Below are positions 42,169 to 53,824 of a DNA stretch of 64,000 bases, piece after piece. Each line of letters opens with the position of its first letter. Position 1 is the first letter of the stretch. Origin of the DNA: Streptomyces sp. NRRL WC-3742 (GTDB lineage Bacteria; Actinomycetota; Actinomycetes; Streptomycetales; Streptomycetaceae); the NCBI RefSeq assembly GCF_000720635.1, contig NZ_JOCF01000040.1, positions 7,142 through 71,141 of the forward strand. The letters are read 5' to 3'. The position numbers were made by a program, and so were the translations under genes. The notes beneath the pieces are model-generated. The model was given only the letters and a program-made list of their open reading frames with translations, was not told the DNA's origin and did not search any database.

Positions 42169-43427
42169 AGCTGCTTCTCCTTCAGGGTGGTGACGAGTGC
42201 GTCGAGGGCGACGGGGGTCTGTTCGCCGGTGGACATGTCCTTGAGCTGGACGACGCCTTCGGCGAGGTCCCGGTCCCCGGCGATCAGGGCGAAGCGGGCG
42301 CCGGACCGGTCGGCGGACTTCATGGCGTTCTTGATGCTCTTGACGCCGAAGGCGAGGTCGGTGGCCACGCCGGCCCGGCGCAGCTCGACGACCTTGGCGA
42401 ACAGGACGTTCTTGGCCTCCTCGCCGAGCGCGACGGCGTACACCGCGGTGGCGGCCGGCAGGTCCAGGGTGACGCCCTCGGCCTCGAGGGCCAGGTAGGT
42501 GCGGTCCACGCCGAGGGCCCAGCCGACGGAGGGCAGCGCCGGGCCGCCGATCATCTCGGAGAGGCCGTCGTAGCGGCCGCCGCCGCCGATGGCGGACTGG
42601 GCGCCGAGGCCGTTGTGGACGAACTCGAAGGTGGTGCGGGTGTAGTAGTCCAGGCCGCGCACCAGCTTGGGGTCGTCGACGAAGGCGACGCCGGCCGCGG
42701 TGAGCAGCTCGCGGACCTTCTCGTCGTACGCCTTGCAGTCCTCGCACAGGTAGTCGCGCAGCATCGGGGCGCCGACCAGCTGGTCCTGCACGTCCTTGCG
42801 CTTGTCGTCGAGGACGCGCAGCGGGTTGATCCCGGCGCGGCGGCGGGTCTCCTCGTCCAGGTCCAGGCCGGAGAGGAAGTCGATCAGCGCGGCGCGGTAG
42901 ACCGGGCGGCACTGCTTGTCGCCGAGGCTGTTGAGCAGCAGCGAGTAGTCGCTCAGGCCGAGCGCGCGGAACGCGTCGTCGGCCAGGATGATCAGCTCGG
43001 CGTCCAGCGCCGGGTCCTCCGCGCCGATGGCCTCCGCGCCGACCTGGGAGAACTGGCGGTAGCGGCCCTTCTGGGCGCGCTCGTAGCGGTAGTACGAGCC
43101 GGAGTACCAGAGCTTGACCGGCAGGTTGCCCTGCTTGTGCAGGTTGGCCTGGAGGGCCGCGCGCAGCACCGAGGCGGTGCCCTCCGGGCGCAGCGCGAGC
43201 TCGTCACCGCCCTTGGTGGTGAGGTTGTACATCTCCTTGGTGACGATGTCGGTGGACTCGCCGACACCGCGGGAGAACAGCTTCACGTCCTCGAAGACCG
43301 GGGTCTCGATGTAGCCGTAGCCGGCCCGGCGGGCGGGGGCGGCGATGCGCTCGCGGATCGCCAGGAAGGTCGCGGAGCTGGGGGGCAGCAGGTCGTAGGT
43401 GCCCTTGGGGGCGGTGAAGGTGCTCAA
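42165..43427 (-). CDS. hisS: Histidyl-tRNA synthetase
   Basis: HisS charges tRNA-His. The 420-residue class II enzyme has KGTYDLLPP at the N-terminus, motif 2 ([21 protein letters not shown]), the His-specific motifs [15 protein letters not shown] and GGGGRYDGL, and a C-terminal anticodon domain. It begins at TTG (MSTFTAPKG), 13 bases after the metallo-hydrolase gene, and is translationally coupled to aspS. Confidence 0.97.
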   Translation of the reverse strand: MSTFTAPKGTYDLLPPSSATFLAIRERIAAPARRAGYGYIETPVFEDVKLFSRGVGESTDIVTKEMYNLTTKGGDELALRPEGTASVLRAALQANLHKQGNLPVKLWYSGSYYRYERAQKGRYRQFSQVGAEAIGAEDPALDAELIILADDAFRALGLSDYSLLLNSLGDKQCRPVYRAALIDFLSGLDLDEETRRRAGINPLRVLDDKRKDVQDQLVGAPMLRDYLCEDCKAYDEKVRELLTAAGVAFVDDPKLVRGLDYYTRTTFEFVHNGLGAQSAIGGGGRYDGLSEMIGGPALPSVGWALGVDRTYLALEAEGVTLDLPAATAVYAVALGEEAKNVLFAKVVELRRAGVATDLAFGVKSIKNAMKSADRSGARFALIAGDRDLAEGVVQLKDMSTGEQTPVALDALVTTLKEKQL

Positions 43428-43439
43428 CTTCTCTATCCG

Positions 43440-44147
43440 TCACATTCCTCGTCGCGGGAAAGCCGGGGCGCCGGCCGCCCCCGCTGCCTGTCGGAGGTAG
43501 GGGTTGGTGGCGCGCTCGCGGCCGATGGTCGTCTGTCCGCCGTGGCCGGAGAGCACCACGGTGGAGTCGTCGAGGGGCAGGCACACCCGGGCCAGCGAGC
43601 GCATGATCGCTTCGCCGTCCCCGCCCGGGAGGTCGGTACGCCCTATGGAGCCGGCGAACAGCAGGTCGCCCGAGAACAGCACCGGGGGGAGGTCCTCGGC
43701 ACCGGGCGTCCGGAAGGTCACCGACCCCCCGGTATGGCCGGGGGCGTGGTCGACGGTCATGCTCAGACCGGCCAGTTCCAGCACGGCGCCGTCGGTGAGC
43801 TCGCGCACGTCGTCGGGCTCGCCGACGGTCAGTTCGCCCATCAGCGGGGCGCCGATGGCGCGGCCGAGCGCCTTCTCCGGGTCCGACATCATGTACCGGT
43901 CCTCGGGGTGGATCCACGCCGGGACGCCGCGGGCGCCGCAGACCGGGACCACCGAGGCCACGTGGTCGATGTGCCCGTGCGTGAGCAGCACGGCGACGGG
44001 CTTGAGCCGGTGCTCGCGGACCAGTTCCTCGACGCCGGCGGCGGCCTGGTGCCCCGGGTCGACGATGACGCACTCCTCGCCCGCCGCCGGGGCGACCAGG
44101 TAGCAGTTGGTGCCCCAGGCTCCAGCGGGGAATCCGGCGATGAACAC
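43440..44147 (-). CDS. Metallo-beta-lactamase-fold hydrolase (glyoxalase II-like)
   Basis: The 235-residue protein has the metal-binding THGHIDH motif, an acidic-loop Asp in VIVDPGHQ, the third-metal His in HAPGHTGGSV, the bridging Asp in LFSGDLLFAGSIGRTD and a final His in VLSGHGGQT. These fit the glyoxalase II/thioesterase subgroup. A cytosolic thioester or related hydrolase is likely, substrate unknown. The GTG gives MFIAGFPAGAWGTNCYLV. It leads the operon with hisS and aspS and diverges from the cyclophilin gene. Confidence 0.9.
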   Translation of the reverse strand: MFIAGFPAGAWGTNCYLVAPAAGEECVIVDPGHQAAAGVEELVREHRLKPVAVLLTHGHIDHVASVVPVCGARGVPAWIHPEDRYMMSDPEKALGRAIGAPLMGELTVGEPDDVRELTDGAVLELAGLSMTVDHAPGHTGGSVTFRTPGAEDLPPVLFSGDLLFAGSIGRTDLPGGDGEAIMRSLARVCLPLDDSTVVLSGHGGQTTIGRERATNPYLRQAAGAAGAPAFPRRGM

Positions 44148-44426
44148 GCGCGTCCTCTTGTGATGTCGGTCAGCGGCTACGGACTACGGCTTCCGAAGGT
44201 CCCTGAAAAGGTCTCTGAAGGTGTACGGGCAGCCTACCGGCGGTGCGGGCCCGGTCGCGAACCGGTATACGGGTGACGCCGCGGGCCGCGTGACAGGTTC
44301 ACCGCGTTCTTACGGTCCGGGTCCCTACACTTGGCCGCCGATGGATGCGATGATCCGCATCGAATCCCTCTCGAATCCCTTCCGATTCCATCCACTCTTT
44401 CCGCACATCCCCAGGAGACACGGCCG

Positions 44427-45275
44427 GTGGTCAGCAGCGAACAGCGGCGGCGGCAGCTCGCCCGCGAGAAGTACGAGCGCCAGATGGAGCGCCGGGTCGC
44501 CGAGGCGGCCACCCGCAAGCGCCGTACCGCGATCCTGAGCGCCTCGCTCGCCGTCGTGGTACTGGCCGGCGGCGGCGCGCTGGTCGCGGGCGGCGCGTTC
44601 AGCTCGAACGACGACAAGTCGACCACGGCGGCCTCGGACACGGCCAAGGCCGGGCAGACCAACCCGGCCGCCGAGCCCACCACCCCGACCCGCAAGCCGG
44701 TCGACGGCTGCGCGGCCCCGGCGGAGGGCAAGCCCAACGGCAAGCAGTGGAAGGACGAGCCGGCGATGACCGTCGACTCCTCCGCCGCGTACACCATGAC
44801 GATGGACACCAACTGCGGCAAGGTGACGGTGGCGTTGGACGCGGCCAAGGCGCCGCACACCGTCAACTCCTTCAACTTCCTGGCCGGGGAGCAGTTCTTC
44901 GACCACACCAAGTGCCACCGCCTCACCACGGACGGCATCTTCGTGCTCCAGTGCGGCGACCCGACCGCCAGCGCGACCGTCCCCGGCGGCACCGGCGGCC
45001 CCGGCTACAAGTTCAAGGACGAGAACCTGACCGGCGCGACGTACCCGGCGGGCACGGTGGCGATGGCCAACTCCGGCCCGGACACCAACGGGAGCCAGTT
45101 CTTCCTGGTCTACAAGGACACCAAGCTGCCGCCGAGCTACATCCCGTTCGGCAAGGTCACCGGCGGCCTGGACGTGCTGAACAAGATCGCCGCCGCGGGC
45201 ACCCTGGAGGGCGCGACGGACGGCCACCCGATGGCCGACATCACCTTCAACTCCGTTACGGTGTCCAAGGGTTGA
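44427..45275 (+). CDS. Membrane-anchored cyclophilin-type peptidyl-prolyl isomerase
   Basis: The 282-residue protein has a highly charged cytosolic N-terminus (SEQRRRQLAREKYERQMERR), one membrane helix (about 34-57) and a Ser/Thr/Pro linker. A cyclophilin domain follows (NCGKVTVALDAAKAPHTVNSF, the NGSQFFLVYKD core). It should assist folding of exported proteins outside the membrane. Four cysteines in the outer domain could form disulfides. The start is GTG with AGGAG about 10 bases upstream. It is transcribed away from the hydrolase gene; the two share a 279-base gap in which I see no clear promoter. Confidence 0.92.
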   Translation: MVSSEQRRRQLAREKYERQMERRVAEAATRKRRTAILSASLAVVVLAGGGALVAGGAFSSNDDKSTTAASDTAKAGQTNPAAEPTTPTRKPVDGCAAPAEGKPNGKQWKDEPAMTVDSSAAYTMTMDTNCGKVTVALDAAKAPHTVNSFNFLAGEQFFDHTKCHRLTTDGIFVLQCGDPTASATVPGGTGGPGYKFKDENLTGATYPAGTVAMANSGPDTNGSQFFLVYKDTKLPPSYIPFGKVTGGLDVLNKIAAAGTLEGATDGHPMADITFNSVTVSKG

Positions 45276-45281
45276 CCCAAC

Positions 45282-45329
45282 CCGGGGCCTCCCGCCGCAG
45301 GCGCTCCACGCGCCCCGGCGGGGCCCCGG
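45282..45329 (+). terminator. Possible terminator after the cyclophilin gene
   Basis: CCGGGGCCTCCCGCCG and CGGCGGGGCCCCGG can pair with a small bulge around a loop of about 18 bases. It starts 7 bases past the stop. The pairing is imperfect and no T-run follows. Confidence 0.45.
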
Positions 45330-45541
45330 AGCGAAATCGCCCGGCCCGGATGCGGACAGCACCGGGCCTGGTCGCCTATGTTGGCGTTGTGTAGGGTGCC
45401 CGGACCCGCCCAGCCGTTCACCCTCGGCAGCACGACTCGGCGGACGGGGACGGCGGACTTCTTCGGTCCGCCGCACATCAACTGTGGACGACGAACGCGC
45501 ACCGCCCCGACGCGGGCGCGACGTCATGTGGAGGACGCGCT

Positions 45542-46771
45542 ATGAGCAGCGACCCGTGGGGCCGTGTCGACGAGCAGGGCACGGTCTACGTCAGGACCGC
45601 CGACGGCGAACGCGCCGTGGGTTCCTGGCAGGCCGGCTCGCCCGAGGAGGCGCTGGCGTACTTCGAGCGCAAGTTCCAGGGCATCGAGGTGGAGATCGGC
45701 CTGCTGGAGAAGCGGGTGCGCACCACCGACCTGGCCGCGAAGGACGCCCTGACCGCGCTGGAGCACCTGCGCGCACAGGTGACCGAGGGCCACGCCGTGG
45801 GTGACCTGGCCGCCCTGGCCACGCGCCTGGACGCGCTCGCCGGCGAGATCGAGAACCGCCGCGAGGAGCGCAAGGCCGCCCGCGCCAAGGCGCAGGACGA
45901 GACCCGCGCCGCCAAGGAGGCCCTGGTCTCCGAGGCCGAGCAGCTCGCCGAGTCCACCCAGTGGCGGGAGGCCGGGGACCGGCTGCGCGCCCTGGTGGAC
46001 ACCTGGAAGGGCCTGCCCCGGCTCGACCGCAAGAGCGACGACGAGCTGTGGCACCGCTTCTCGCACGCCCGTTCCGTGTTCTCCAAGCACCGCAAGGCGC
46101 ACTTCGCCGCGCTGGACTCGGAGCGCGACCAGGCCCGCCACACCAAGGAGTCGCTGGTCGCCGAGGCCGAGGCCCTGTCCTCGTCCACCGACTGGGGCAG
46201 CACCGCCGCCGCCTACCGCGACCTGATGGCCCGCTGGAAGGGCGCCGGTCGCGCACAGCGCGACGTCGAGGACGAGCTGTGGGCCCGCTTCCGCGGCGCG
46301 CAGGACGTCTTCTTCCAGGCCCGCTCCGCCGTGTTCAGCGAGCGCGACGCCGAGCAGGTCGAGAACCAGAAGCTCAAGGAGGCGCTGGCCGCCGAGGCCG
46401 AGACGATCCTCCCGATCACCGACCTCAAGGCCGCCAAGGCCGCCCTGCGCGAGATCAACGAGCGCTGGGAGGCCATCGGCCACGTGCCGCGCGACATCCG
46501 CCCGAAGCTGGACGGCCGGCTGAACGCCGTCGAGCGGGCGATCCGCGAGGCCGAGGACGCGGACTGGAAGCGCTCCAACCCGGAGGCCAAGGCCCGCGCG
46601 GCCGGCATGGTGGGCCTGTTCCAGGCGAAGGCCGACAAGATCCAGGCCGACCTGGACAAGGCCCGCGCGGCCGGCAACGCCTCCAGGACCGCCAAGCTGG
46701 AGTCCGAGCTGGCCGGCGTGCAGACCCTGCTGGAGCAGGCGCACAAGAGCCAGGAGGAGTTCAGCGGCTGA
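45542..46771 (+). CDS. DUF349 coiled-coil protein
   Basis: Function unknown. The 409-residue protein has a short N-terminal segment (WGRVDEQGTVYVRTADGER) and a coiled coil (about 50-130). Three DUF349 repeats follow, each a helical bundle with a conserved Trp-Lys-Gly (VDTWKGLPRLDRKSDDELWHRF, MARWKGAGRAQRDVEDELWARF, NERWEAIGHVPRDIRPKL). It ends in another coiled coil. GGAGG precedes the ATG. It is next to, and convergent with, relA, an arrangement shared by streptomycetes (from memory). Confidence 0.9.
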   Translation: MSSDPWGRVDEQGTVYVRTADGERAVGSWQAGSPEEALAYFERKFQGIEVEIGLLEKRVRTTDLAAKDALTALEHLRAQVTEGHAVGDLAALATRLDALAGEIENRREERKAARAKAQDETRAAKEALVSEAEQLAESTQWREAGDRLRALVDTWKGLPRLDRKSDDELWHRFSHARSVFSKHRKAHFAALDSERDQARHTKESLVAEAEALSSSTDWGSTAAAYRDLMARWKGAGRAQRDVEDELWARFRGAQDVFFQARSAVFSERDAEQVENQKLKEALAAEAETILPITDLKAAKAALREINERWEAIGHVPRDIRPKLDGRLNAVERAIREAEDADWKRSNPEAKARAAGMVGLFQAKADKIQADLDKARAAGNASRTAKLESELAGVQTLLEQAHKSQEEFSG

Positions 46772-46790
46772 TCCCGTGAGCCGGTGAACG

Positions 46791-46824
46791 AGGAAGCCCC
46801 CGTCGCACGCGACGGGGGCTTCCT
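46791..46824. terminator. Bidirectional terminator between DUF349 gene and relA
   Basis: AGGAAGCCCCCGTCGC (46791-46806) and GCGACGGGGGCTTCCT (46809-46824) form a perfect 16-bp inverted repeat with a two-base centre. The two genes converge on it. Confidence 0.88.
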
Positions 46825-46836
46825 CGTGTCCGGACG

Positions 46837-49266
<2,430 letters not shown>

Positions 49267-49353
49267 GGACACTCCTCGGGGCACCGGGCCGACCCTGCCG
49301 GGGACCGTACGGTCGCCTGCGCCGGAAGAGCCGCCGGGAGGGGATGAATCTTC

Positions 49354-49383
49354 ATCGTACCGAGCCGGGCCGCCCGGTGTTCA
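49354..49383 (-). promoter_or_regulatory. Predicted relA promoter
   Basis: On the minus strand TGAACA (49378-49383), 18 bases, TACGAT (49354-49359). It lies just after the apt terminator and about 90 bases upstream of the relA start. This is a pattern-based prediction. Confidence 0.4.
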
Positions 49384-49404
49384 GTCGGCCGGGCCGCAAA
49401 CGGA

Positions 49405-49437
49405 AGAGCGGTGGTCGGATGATCCGACCACCGCTCT
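49405..49437 (-). terminator. Terminator after apt
   Basis: AGAGCGGTGGTCGGAT (49405-49420) and ATCCGACCACCGCTCT (49422-49437) form a perfect 16-bp inverted repeat around one base. It starts 27 bases past the apt stop and separates the sec-apt transcript from relA. Confidence 0.85.
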
Positions 49438-49464
49438 CAAGGTCCCGTCGCCGGGTCCCGTCGT

Positions 49465-50016
49465 TCAGACCGTGACCAGGGTCTCCAGCGGAGCACCGTT
49501 CAGGTGCCCGGCCAGCCGCTCACGGCCGTCCAGGAAGCCCAGCTCCATCAGCACCACGACGCCCACCAGCTCGGCGCCGGCCTCCTTCACCAGGTCCAGC
49601 GAGGCACCGATGGTGCCGCCCGTGGCCAGCACGTCGTCCACCACCAGCACCTTCTCGCCGGGCGCGAAGGCGTCGCACTGCACCTCCAGCGTCGCCGAGC
49701 CGTACTCCAGCTCGTAACTGCGCCGGAACACCTCGCCGGGCAGCTTGCCCTGCTTGCGGATCGGCACGAAGCCGAGCCCGGCCGCGAAGGCCGCCGGGGC
49801 CGCCAGCACGAAGCCGCGCGCCTCCAGGCCCACCACCTTGGTCGCCCCCAGCTCCTTCGCCCGCTCCGCCAGCGCCCGGGTCAGGGCGGCGAACGCCTCG
49901 GCGTCGGCCAGCAGCGGCGCGATGTCCTTGAACAGCACGCCCGGCTTCGGGTAGTCGGGGACGTCCCTGATCCGGCTGTTGAGCAGCTCGGCCAGGGAGT
50001 TCTCGGCGGTGGTCAC
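49465..50016 (-). CDS. apt: Adenine phosphoribosyltransferase
   Basis: Apt salvages adenine to AMP with PRPP. The 183-residue protein has the N-terminal RDVPDYPKPGVLFKDI signature, GLEARGFVLAAPAAF, and the PRPP motif VLVVDDVLATGGT. The start is the GTG giving MTTAENSLAELL, with GAGGA seven bases upstream; the frame is open upstream through secF DNA without support. It lies 26 bases after secF and before relA, the common actinobacterial secDF-apt-relA order that links nucleotide salvage with the stringent response. Confidence 0.95.
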   Translation of the reverse strand: MTTAENSLAELLNSRIRDVPDYPKPGVLFKDIAPLLADAEAFAALTRALAERAKELGATKVVGLEARGFVLAAPAAFAAGLGFVPIRKQGKLPGEVFRRSYELEYGSATLEVQCDAFAPGEKVLVVDDVLATGGTIGASLDLVKEAGAELVGVVVLMELGFLDGRERLAGHLNGAPLETLVTV

Positions 50017-50042
50017 GGTGGTGTCCTCAATCGATCGGGGGT

Positions 50043-51152
50043 TCAGCGCTTGGTGGACGGACGGCCCTTGGCACGGTTGGTGCCGGCCGACCGGCCGCGC
50101 TGACCGACCATACCCGCCGGCTGGCCGTCCTCCTCGCCCTCGGCCGGGGCGTCCGCCCCCGCCTCGGACTCGGACTCCGCCTTGGCCGCGGCCGCCGCCC
50201 GGTGCTGCAGGACGCGCTTGCGCAGCGCCTTCATCTCGGGCTGCTCCTCCTTGAGCTGCGCCAGCAGCGGGGTGGCGACGCAGATCGAGGAGTAGGCACC
50301 GGCCGCGAGGCCGATGAACAGCGCGAGCGAGATGTCGTTCAGGGTGCCGGCGCCCAGGATGCCGCCGCCGATGAACAGCAGCGCGGCCACCGGCAGGAGC
50401 GCCACCACGGTGGTGTTGAGCGAGCGCACCAGGGTCTGGTTGAGGCCCGCGTTGGCCGCCTCGCTGTAGGTGAGCTTGTTCTGCTTGGTGATCCCCTTGG
50501 CGTTCTCCTTCACGGTGTCGAAGACGACGACCGTGTCGTAGAGCGAGTACCCGAGGATCGTCAGGAAGCCGATCACCGTACCGGGGGTGACCTCGAAGCC
50601 CACCAGGGCGTACACGCCGATGGTGATCAGGAGGTCGTGGATCAGCGCGACCAGGGCGGCCAGCGCCATCCGCCACTCGAAGGCGATCGCCATGTAGACG
50701 GTCACCAGGATCATGAAGACGATCAGGCCGGTGAGCGCCTTGTCGGAGATCTGCTTGCCCCAGCTGGGGCCGATCACCTGGGCCTCGACGGTGTCCAGCG
50801 GCACGGCGAGCTTCTGCGAGAGCTCGGAGCGGACCTGGTCCGAGCTCTTGGTCTCGTCGGTGCTGACCTGGATGCGGATCTTGCCGTTGTCGGTCGACTG
50901 CACCAGCGGGTGCGAGGAGACGACCTCGTCGGCCGTCGTCTGCGCCTGCGAGACGGTCAGCCCCGGCTTGCTGACGGTGTAGACCGAGCCGCCCTTGAAC
51001 TCGATGCCCAGGTGCAGGCCCATGGCCAGGCCGATCGCCGCGACGAGCACGATCACACCGGAGATGGAGTACCAGATCTTGCGGCGCCCGACGAAGTCGA
51101 AGCTGACCTCGCCCTGGTAGAGCCGGTGGCCCAGATTGGAGAAGCGAGACAT
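50043..51152 (-). CDS. secF: Protein translocase subunit SecF
   Basis: SecF pairs with SecD to drive late steps of Sec export with the proton gradient. The 369-residue protein has a first membrane helix near residues 30-47, a periplasmic-type outer domain (about 55-150) and five further helices (LTGLIVFMILVTVYMAIAFE onward). The conserved LGYSLYDTVVVFDTVKEN segment is present. The C-terminal 60 residues are charged and disordered. The ATG gives MSRFSNLGHRLY. It is 4 bases after secD. Confidence 0.96.
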   Translation of the reverse strand: MSRFSNLGHRLYQGEVSFDFVGRRKIWYSISGVIVLVAAIGLAMGLHLGIEFKGGSVYTVSKPGLTVSQAQTTADEVVSSHPLVQSTDNGKIRIQVSTDETKSSDQVRSELSQKLAVPLDTVEAQVIGPSWGKQISDKALTGLIVFMILVTVYMAIAFEWRMALAALVALIHDLLITIGVYALVGFEVTPGTVIGFLTILGYSLYDTVVVFDTVKENAKGITKQNKLTYSEAANAGLNQTLVRSLNTTVVALLPVAALLFIGGGILGAGTLNDISLALFIGLAAGAYSSICVATPLLAQLKEEQPEMKALRKRVLQHRAAAAAKAESESEAGADAPAEGEEDGQPAGMVGQRGRSAGTNRAKGRPSTKR

Positions 51153-51156
51153 GGCG

Positions 51157-52998
51157 TCATGCCTCCTTCACGGCGGCAGAGGAGGAGCTACGGCGACGGG
51201 TGCTGCGCAGCGGCGGGCGGGCGCCCAGCCGCTTGGGGTCCAGGCCGGACCACGGGTGGCCGTCCGAGAAGAACTTGCGGCGGGCCAGCAGCGTGATCAT
51301 CGGCTTGGTGAAGAGGAAGATCACCACGACGTCGAGCGCGGTGGTCAGGCCGAGCGTGAACGCGAAGCCCTGGACCTTGCCGACCGAGACCACGTAGAGC
51401 ACCGCGGCACAGAGGAAGGACACGAAGTCCGAGACCAGGATGGTGCGCCGGGCGCGCGGCCAGGCCCGCTGGACGGCCGGGCGCAGCGGGGCGCCCTCGC
51501 GGACCTCGTCGCGGATGCGCTCGAAGTACACGATGAAGGAGTCCGCGGTGATACCGATCGCGACGATCGCACCGCAGACGGCCGGCAGGTTCAGCGCGAA
51601 GCCGATCCCGCCGCCGAGCAGGCTCATGATCGCGTAGGTCAGGATCGCCGAGACGATCAGACCGGCGATCGAGACCAGGCCGAGGCCGCGGTAGTAGATC
51701 ACCGAGTAGGCGATGACCAGCAGCATGCCGATCGCGCCGGCGATCAGGCCGGCCTTGAGCTGGTCGCTGCCGAGCTGCGGGGAGACGGTGGTGACGTCGC
51801 CCTTGCTGAAGTCCAGCGGCAGGGCGCCGAAGCTCAGCACGTTGGCGAGGTCCTGCGCCTCGGTCTGGCCGAAGCCGCCGTTGATGACGGCGTTGCCGCC
51901 CGGGATCGGGCCGCGGACCATCGGGTGCGAGACGACCTGGTTGTCCAGCACGATCGCGAACTGGTTGGTCGGCGCGGGCATGGCGGCGAGCTTGGTGGTG
52001 ATGTCGGCGAAGGCGCTGGTGCCCTTGTCGTTGAACTGCAGGGAGACCTGCCAGCCGCCGGCGCCCTGGGTGTCGATGGACGCCTGGGCCTTGGTGATGT
52101 CCAGGCCCCTGACGGCCGCCGGGCCGAGGATCAGCTTCGACCAGCCGCCCTTCTCCTCCTCCTTCTGGGAGCAGGCGATGACGGGCTTGTCCTCGGGGCC
52201 GGCCTGGGCGGCGCGGACCTCGGGCTTGGAGCAGTCCAGCGTGGCGAAGGCCGTGGCCAGCTCCGGCGGGATGCCGGCCTGGGCCGCGGCGGCCGCGACG
52301 TTCGGGTCCAGCGGGTTCGGCTGGGCCGGGGCCGTGGGCGCACCGGTCGCGGCGGCGGTCGGAGCGGTGGCCGGGGCGGTGGCCGGGGCGGTCGCGGCGG
52401 CGGTCGGAGCGGCCGGGGCGCCGAGCGCCTCGCCGGCCGGGCGACCCTGCTTGGTGGCCGCCGGGGAGGCCGCGCCGGTGGCCGGGGCGCTCGCGCCGGT
52501 GCTCGCCGGGGCGGAGGCCGTGCCCGTGGCGCCCGCGGACGGGGTGGCCCCCGGGGTGCCGGTGGCACCGGCCGTGGGCGTCGTGGTGGGCGTGGCCTGC
52601 GGGCCACTCGCCGCCACGGCCAGGACCGGGCGGAAGAACAGCTTCGCGGTGGTACCCACCTGGTCGGCCGCGTTCTGCCGGTCACCGCCCTTGGGGATGT
52701 TCACGATGATCGTGTCCGAGCCCTGGGTCTGGACCTCCGCCTCGGAGACACCCATACCGTTGACCCGGCGCTCGATGATCCCCACGGCGATGTCCATGTT
52801 GGACTTGGTGAGCGCCTTGGGGTCGGTCGACTTCGCGGTCAGCGTGATGCTGGTGCCGCCGGCGAGGTCGATCCCGAGCCGGGGCTTGGTGTTGCCCGTC
52901 CCGAACATGAGGGCGACCAGTCCGACGGTGACGACCAGGATGAGGGCCAGCGCCCGCCCTGGGTAGCCGTCGCGCGGGCGCGACTTGGGTGTTGCCAC
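51157..52998 (-). CDS. secD: Protein translocase subunit SecD with low-complexity insertion
   Basis: SecD pairs with SecF in the translocase. The 613-residue protein has membrane helix 1 (about 17-33), the conserved GIDLAGGTSITL, the outer P1 domain and five C-terminal helices with GITADSFIVYFERIRDEVREG. Between about residues 131 and 228 the outer domain is interrupted by nearly 100 residues of Ala/Thr/Pro/Gly. The start is GTG (MATPKSRPRDG), chosen because upstream residues do not match the family. It is downstream of yajC and 4 bases before secF. Confidence 0.95.
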   Translation of the reverse strand: MATPKSRPRDGYPGRALALILVVTVGLVALMFGTGNTKPRLGIDLAGGTSITLTAKSTDPKALTKSNMDIAVGIIERRVNGMGVSEAEVQTQGSDTIIVNIPKGGDRQNAADQVGTTAKLFFRPVLAVAASGPQATPTTTPTAGATGTPGATPSAGATGTASAPASTGASAPATGAASPAATKQGRPAGEALGAPAAPTAAATAPATAPATAPTAAATGAPTAPAQPNPLDPNVAAAAAQAGIPPELATAFATLDCSKPEVRAAQAGPEDKPVIACSQKEEEKGGWSKLILGPAAVRGLDITKAQASIDTQGAGGWQVSLQFNDKGTSAFADITTKLAAMPAPTNQFAIVLDNQVVSHPMVRGPIPGGNAVINGGFGQTEAQDLANVLSFGALPLDFSKGDVTTVSPQLGSDQLKAGLIAGAIGMLLVIAYSVIYYRGLGLVSIAGLIVSAILTYAIMSLLGGGIGFALNLPAVCGAIVAIGITADSFIVYFERIRDEVREGAPLRPAVQRAWPRARRTILVSDFVSFLCAAVLYVVSVGKVQGFAFTLGLTTALDVVVIFLFTKPMITLLARRKFFSDGHPWSGLDPKRLGARPPLRSTRRRSSSSAAVKEA

Positions 52999-53146
52999 CT
53001 TGCTCGTTTCTCCCTGTCCATGCCACGTACCCGTACCGGTCCCCCGGCCGACTCGTGGTTGGACGGGGGACATGGCGGTTCTGCGGCCCTGAGGTCCTGT
53101 GGGCTCGCGGCACTGTGCCGCGCGGCCGGGCGGATGCCCGACCGTC

Positions 53147-53566
53147 TTACTTGCTCGCGGGAGCCCCGCCCTCCGCGTCGCCCTTGTCGGCGCCGTCCTT
53201 GCTGAGCGACAGCGGCTTCTCCTCGACGGCGTCCTCGGCCGGAGCCGCGTCCTCCGCCGCCACCTCGGACTCCGGCGCCTCGTCCTCGGCCGGGCGGCCG
53301 TTGATGATGGCGTCGTACTCCTGGAACTCCATGACCGCCGCGATGGCGCTCTTGGTGAAGTGGGAGACCACGCCCGGCGCGATCTCCAGCTCGACGGTCT
53401 CGTCGTTGACCGCCTTCACCAGGGCGTAGATGCCGCCGATGGTGCGCACTCCCGCCCCGGGGACGAGCGCGGTCTGCGTCTCCTGCATCTGCGCCTGGCG
53501 CTTCTTGTTCGCCCGGAACATGAGCACGGCCAGGAGGACGAGGGGGAGAAGGAGGATGAAGTTCAC
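53147..53566 (-). CDS. yajC: Sec translocase accessory protein YajC
   Basis: YajC associates with SecDF. The 139-residue protein has an N-terminal membrane helix (NFILLLPLVLLAVLMF) and a basic segment. The conserved LVPGAGVRTIGGIYA core strand region follows, then a long acidic, probably disordered tail (about 95-139). The start is GTG. A good promoter lies about 85-110 bases upstream, and yajC is the first gene of yajC-secD-secF-apt. Confidence 0.94.
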   Translation of the reverse strand: MNFILLLPLVLLAVLMFRANKKRQAQMQETQTALVPGAGVRTIGGIYALVKAVNDETVELEIAPGVVSHFTKSAIAAVMEFQEYDAIINGRPAEDEAPESEVAAEDAAPAEDAVEEKPLSLSKDGADKGDAEGGAPASK

Positions 53567-53648
53567 TGCAGCCAGGGTCCTTTACGGGCCGCCGGTCGGC
53601 GGCCTGTGGTATTGGTCGGCCCGTCAGGTGAGAGGGGCGGTCCGGCGG

Positions 53649-53678
53649 AGTCTAGGCGACCCCGAACTGATCGGACAA
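53649..53678 (-). promoter_or_regulatory. Predicted yajC-secDF promoter
   Basis: On the minus strand TTGTCC (53673-53678), 18 bases, TAGACT (53649-53654): a good housekeeping-type promoter, about 83 bases upstream of the yajC GTG, in the gap after ruvB. The rest of this 258-base gap shows nothing recognisable. Confidence 0.5.
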
Positions 53679-53824
53679 CGCCAAGCATCGCATCCTGCCG
53701 CCGAAAGTGGCGACCCTCCGTCCGCAGGGTTTCCCCGGACGCCTCCCCCGGGTCCCCCAGGGCCCGCCGGGCGGTGCGGGCGGGGAACCGGGCGGCCCGT
53801 CTCACTCATTCGGACCAGCGGCAC

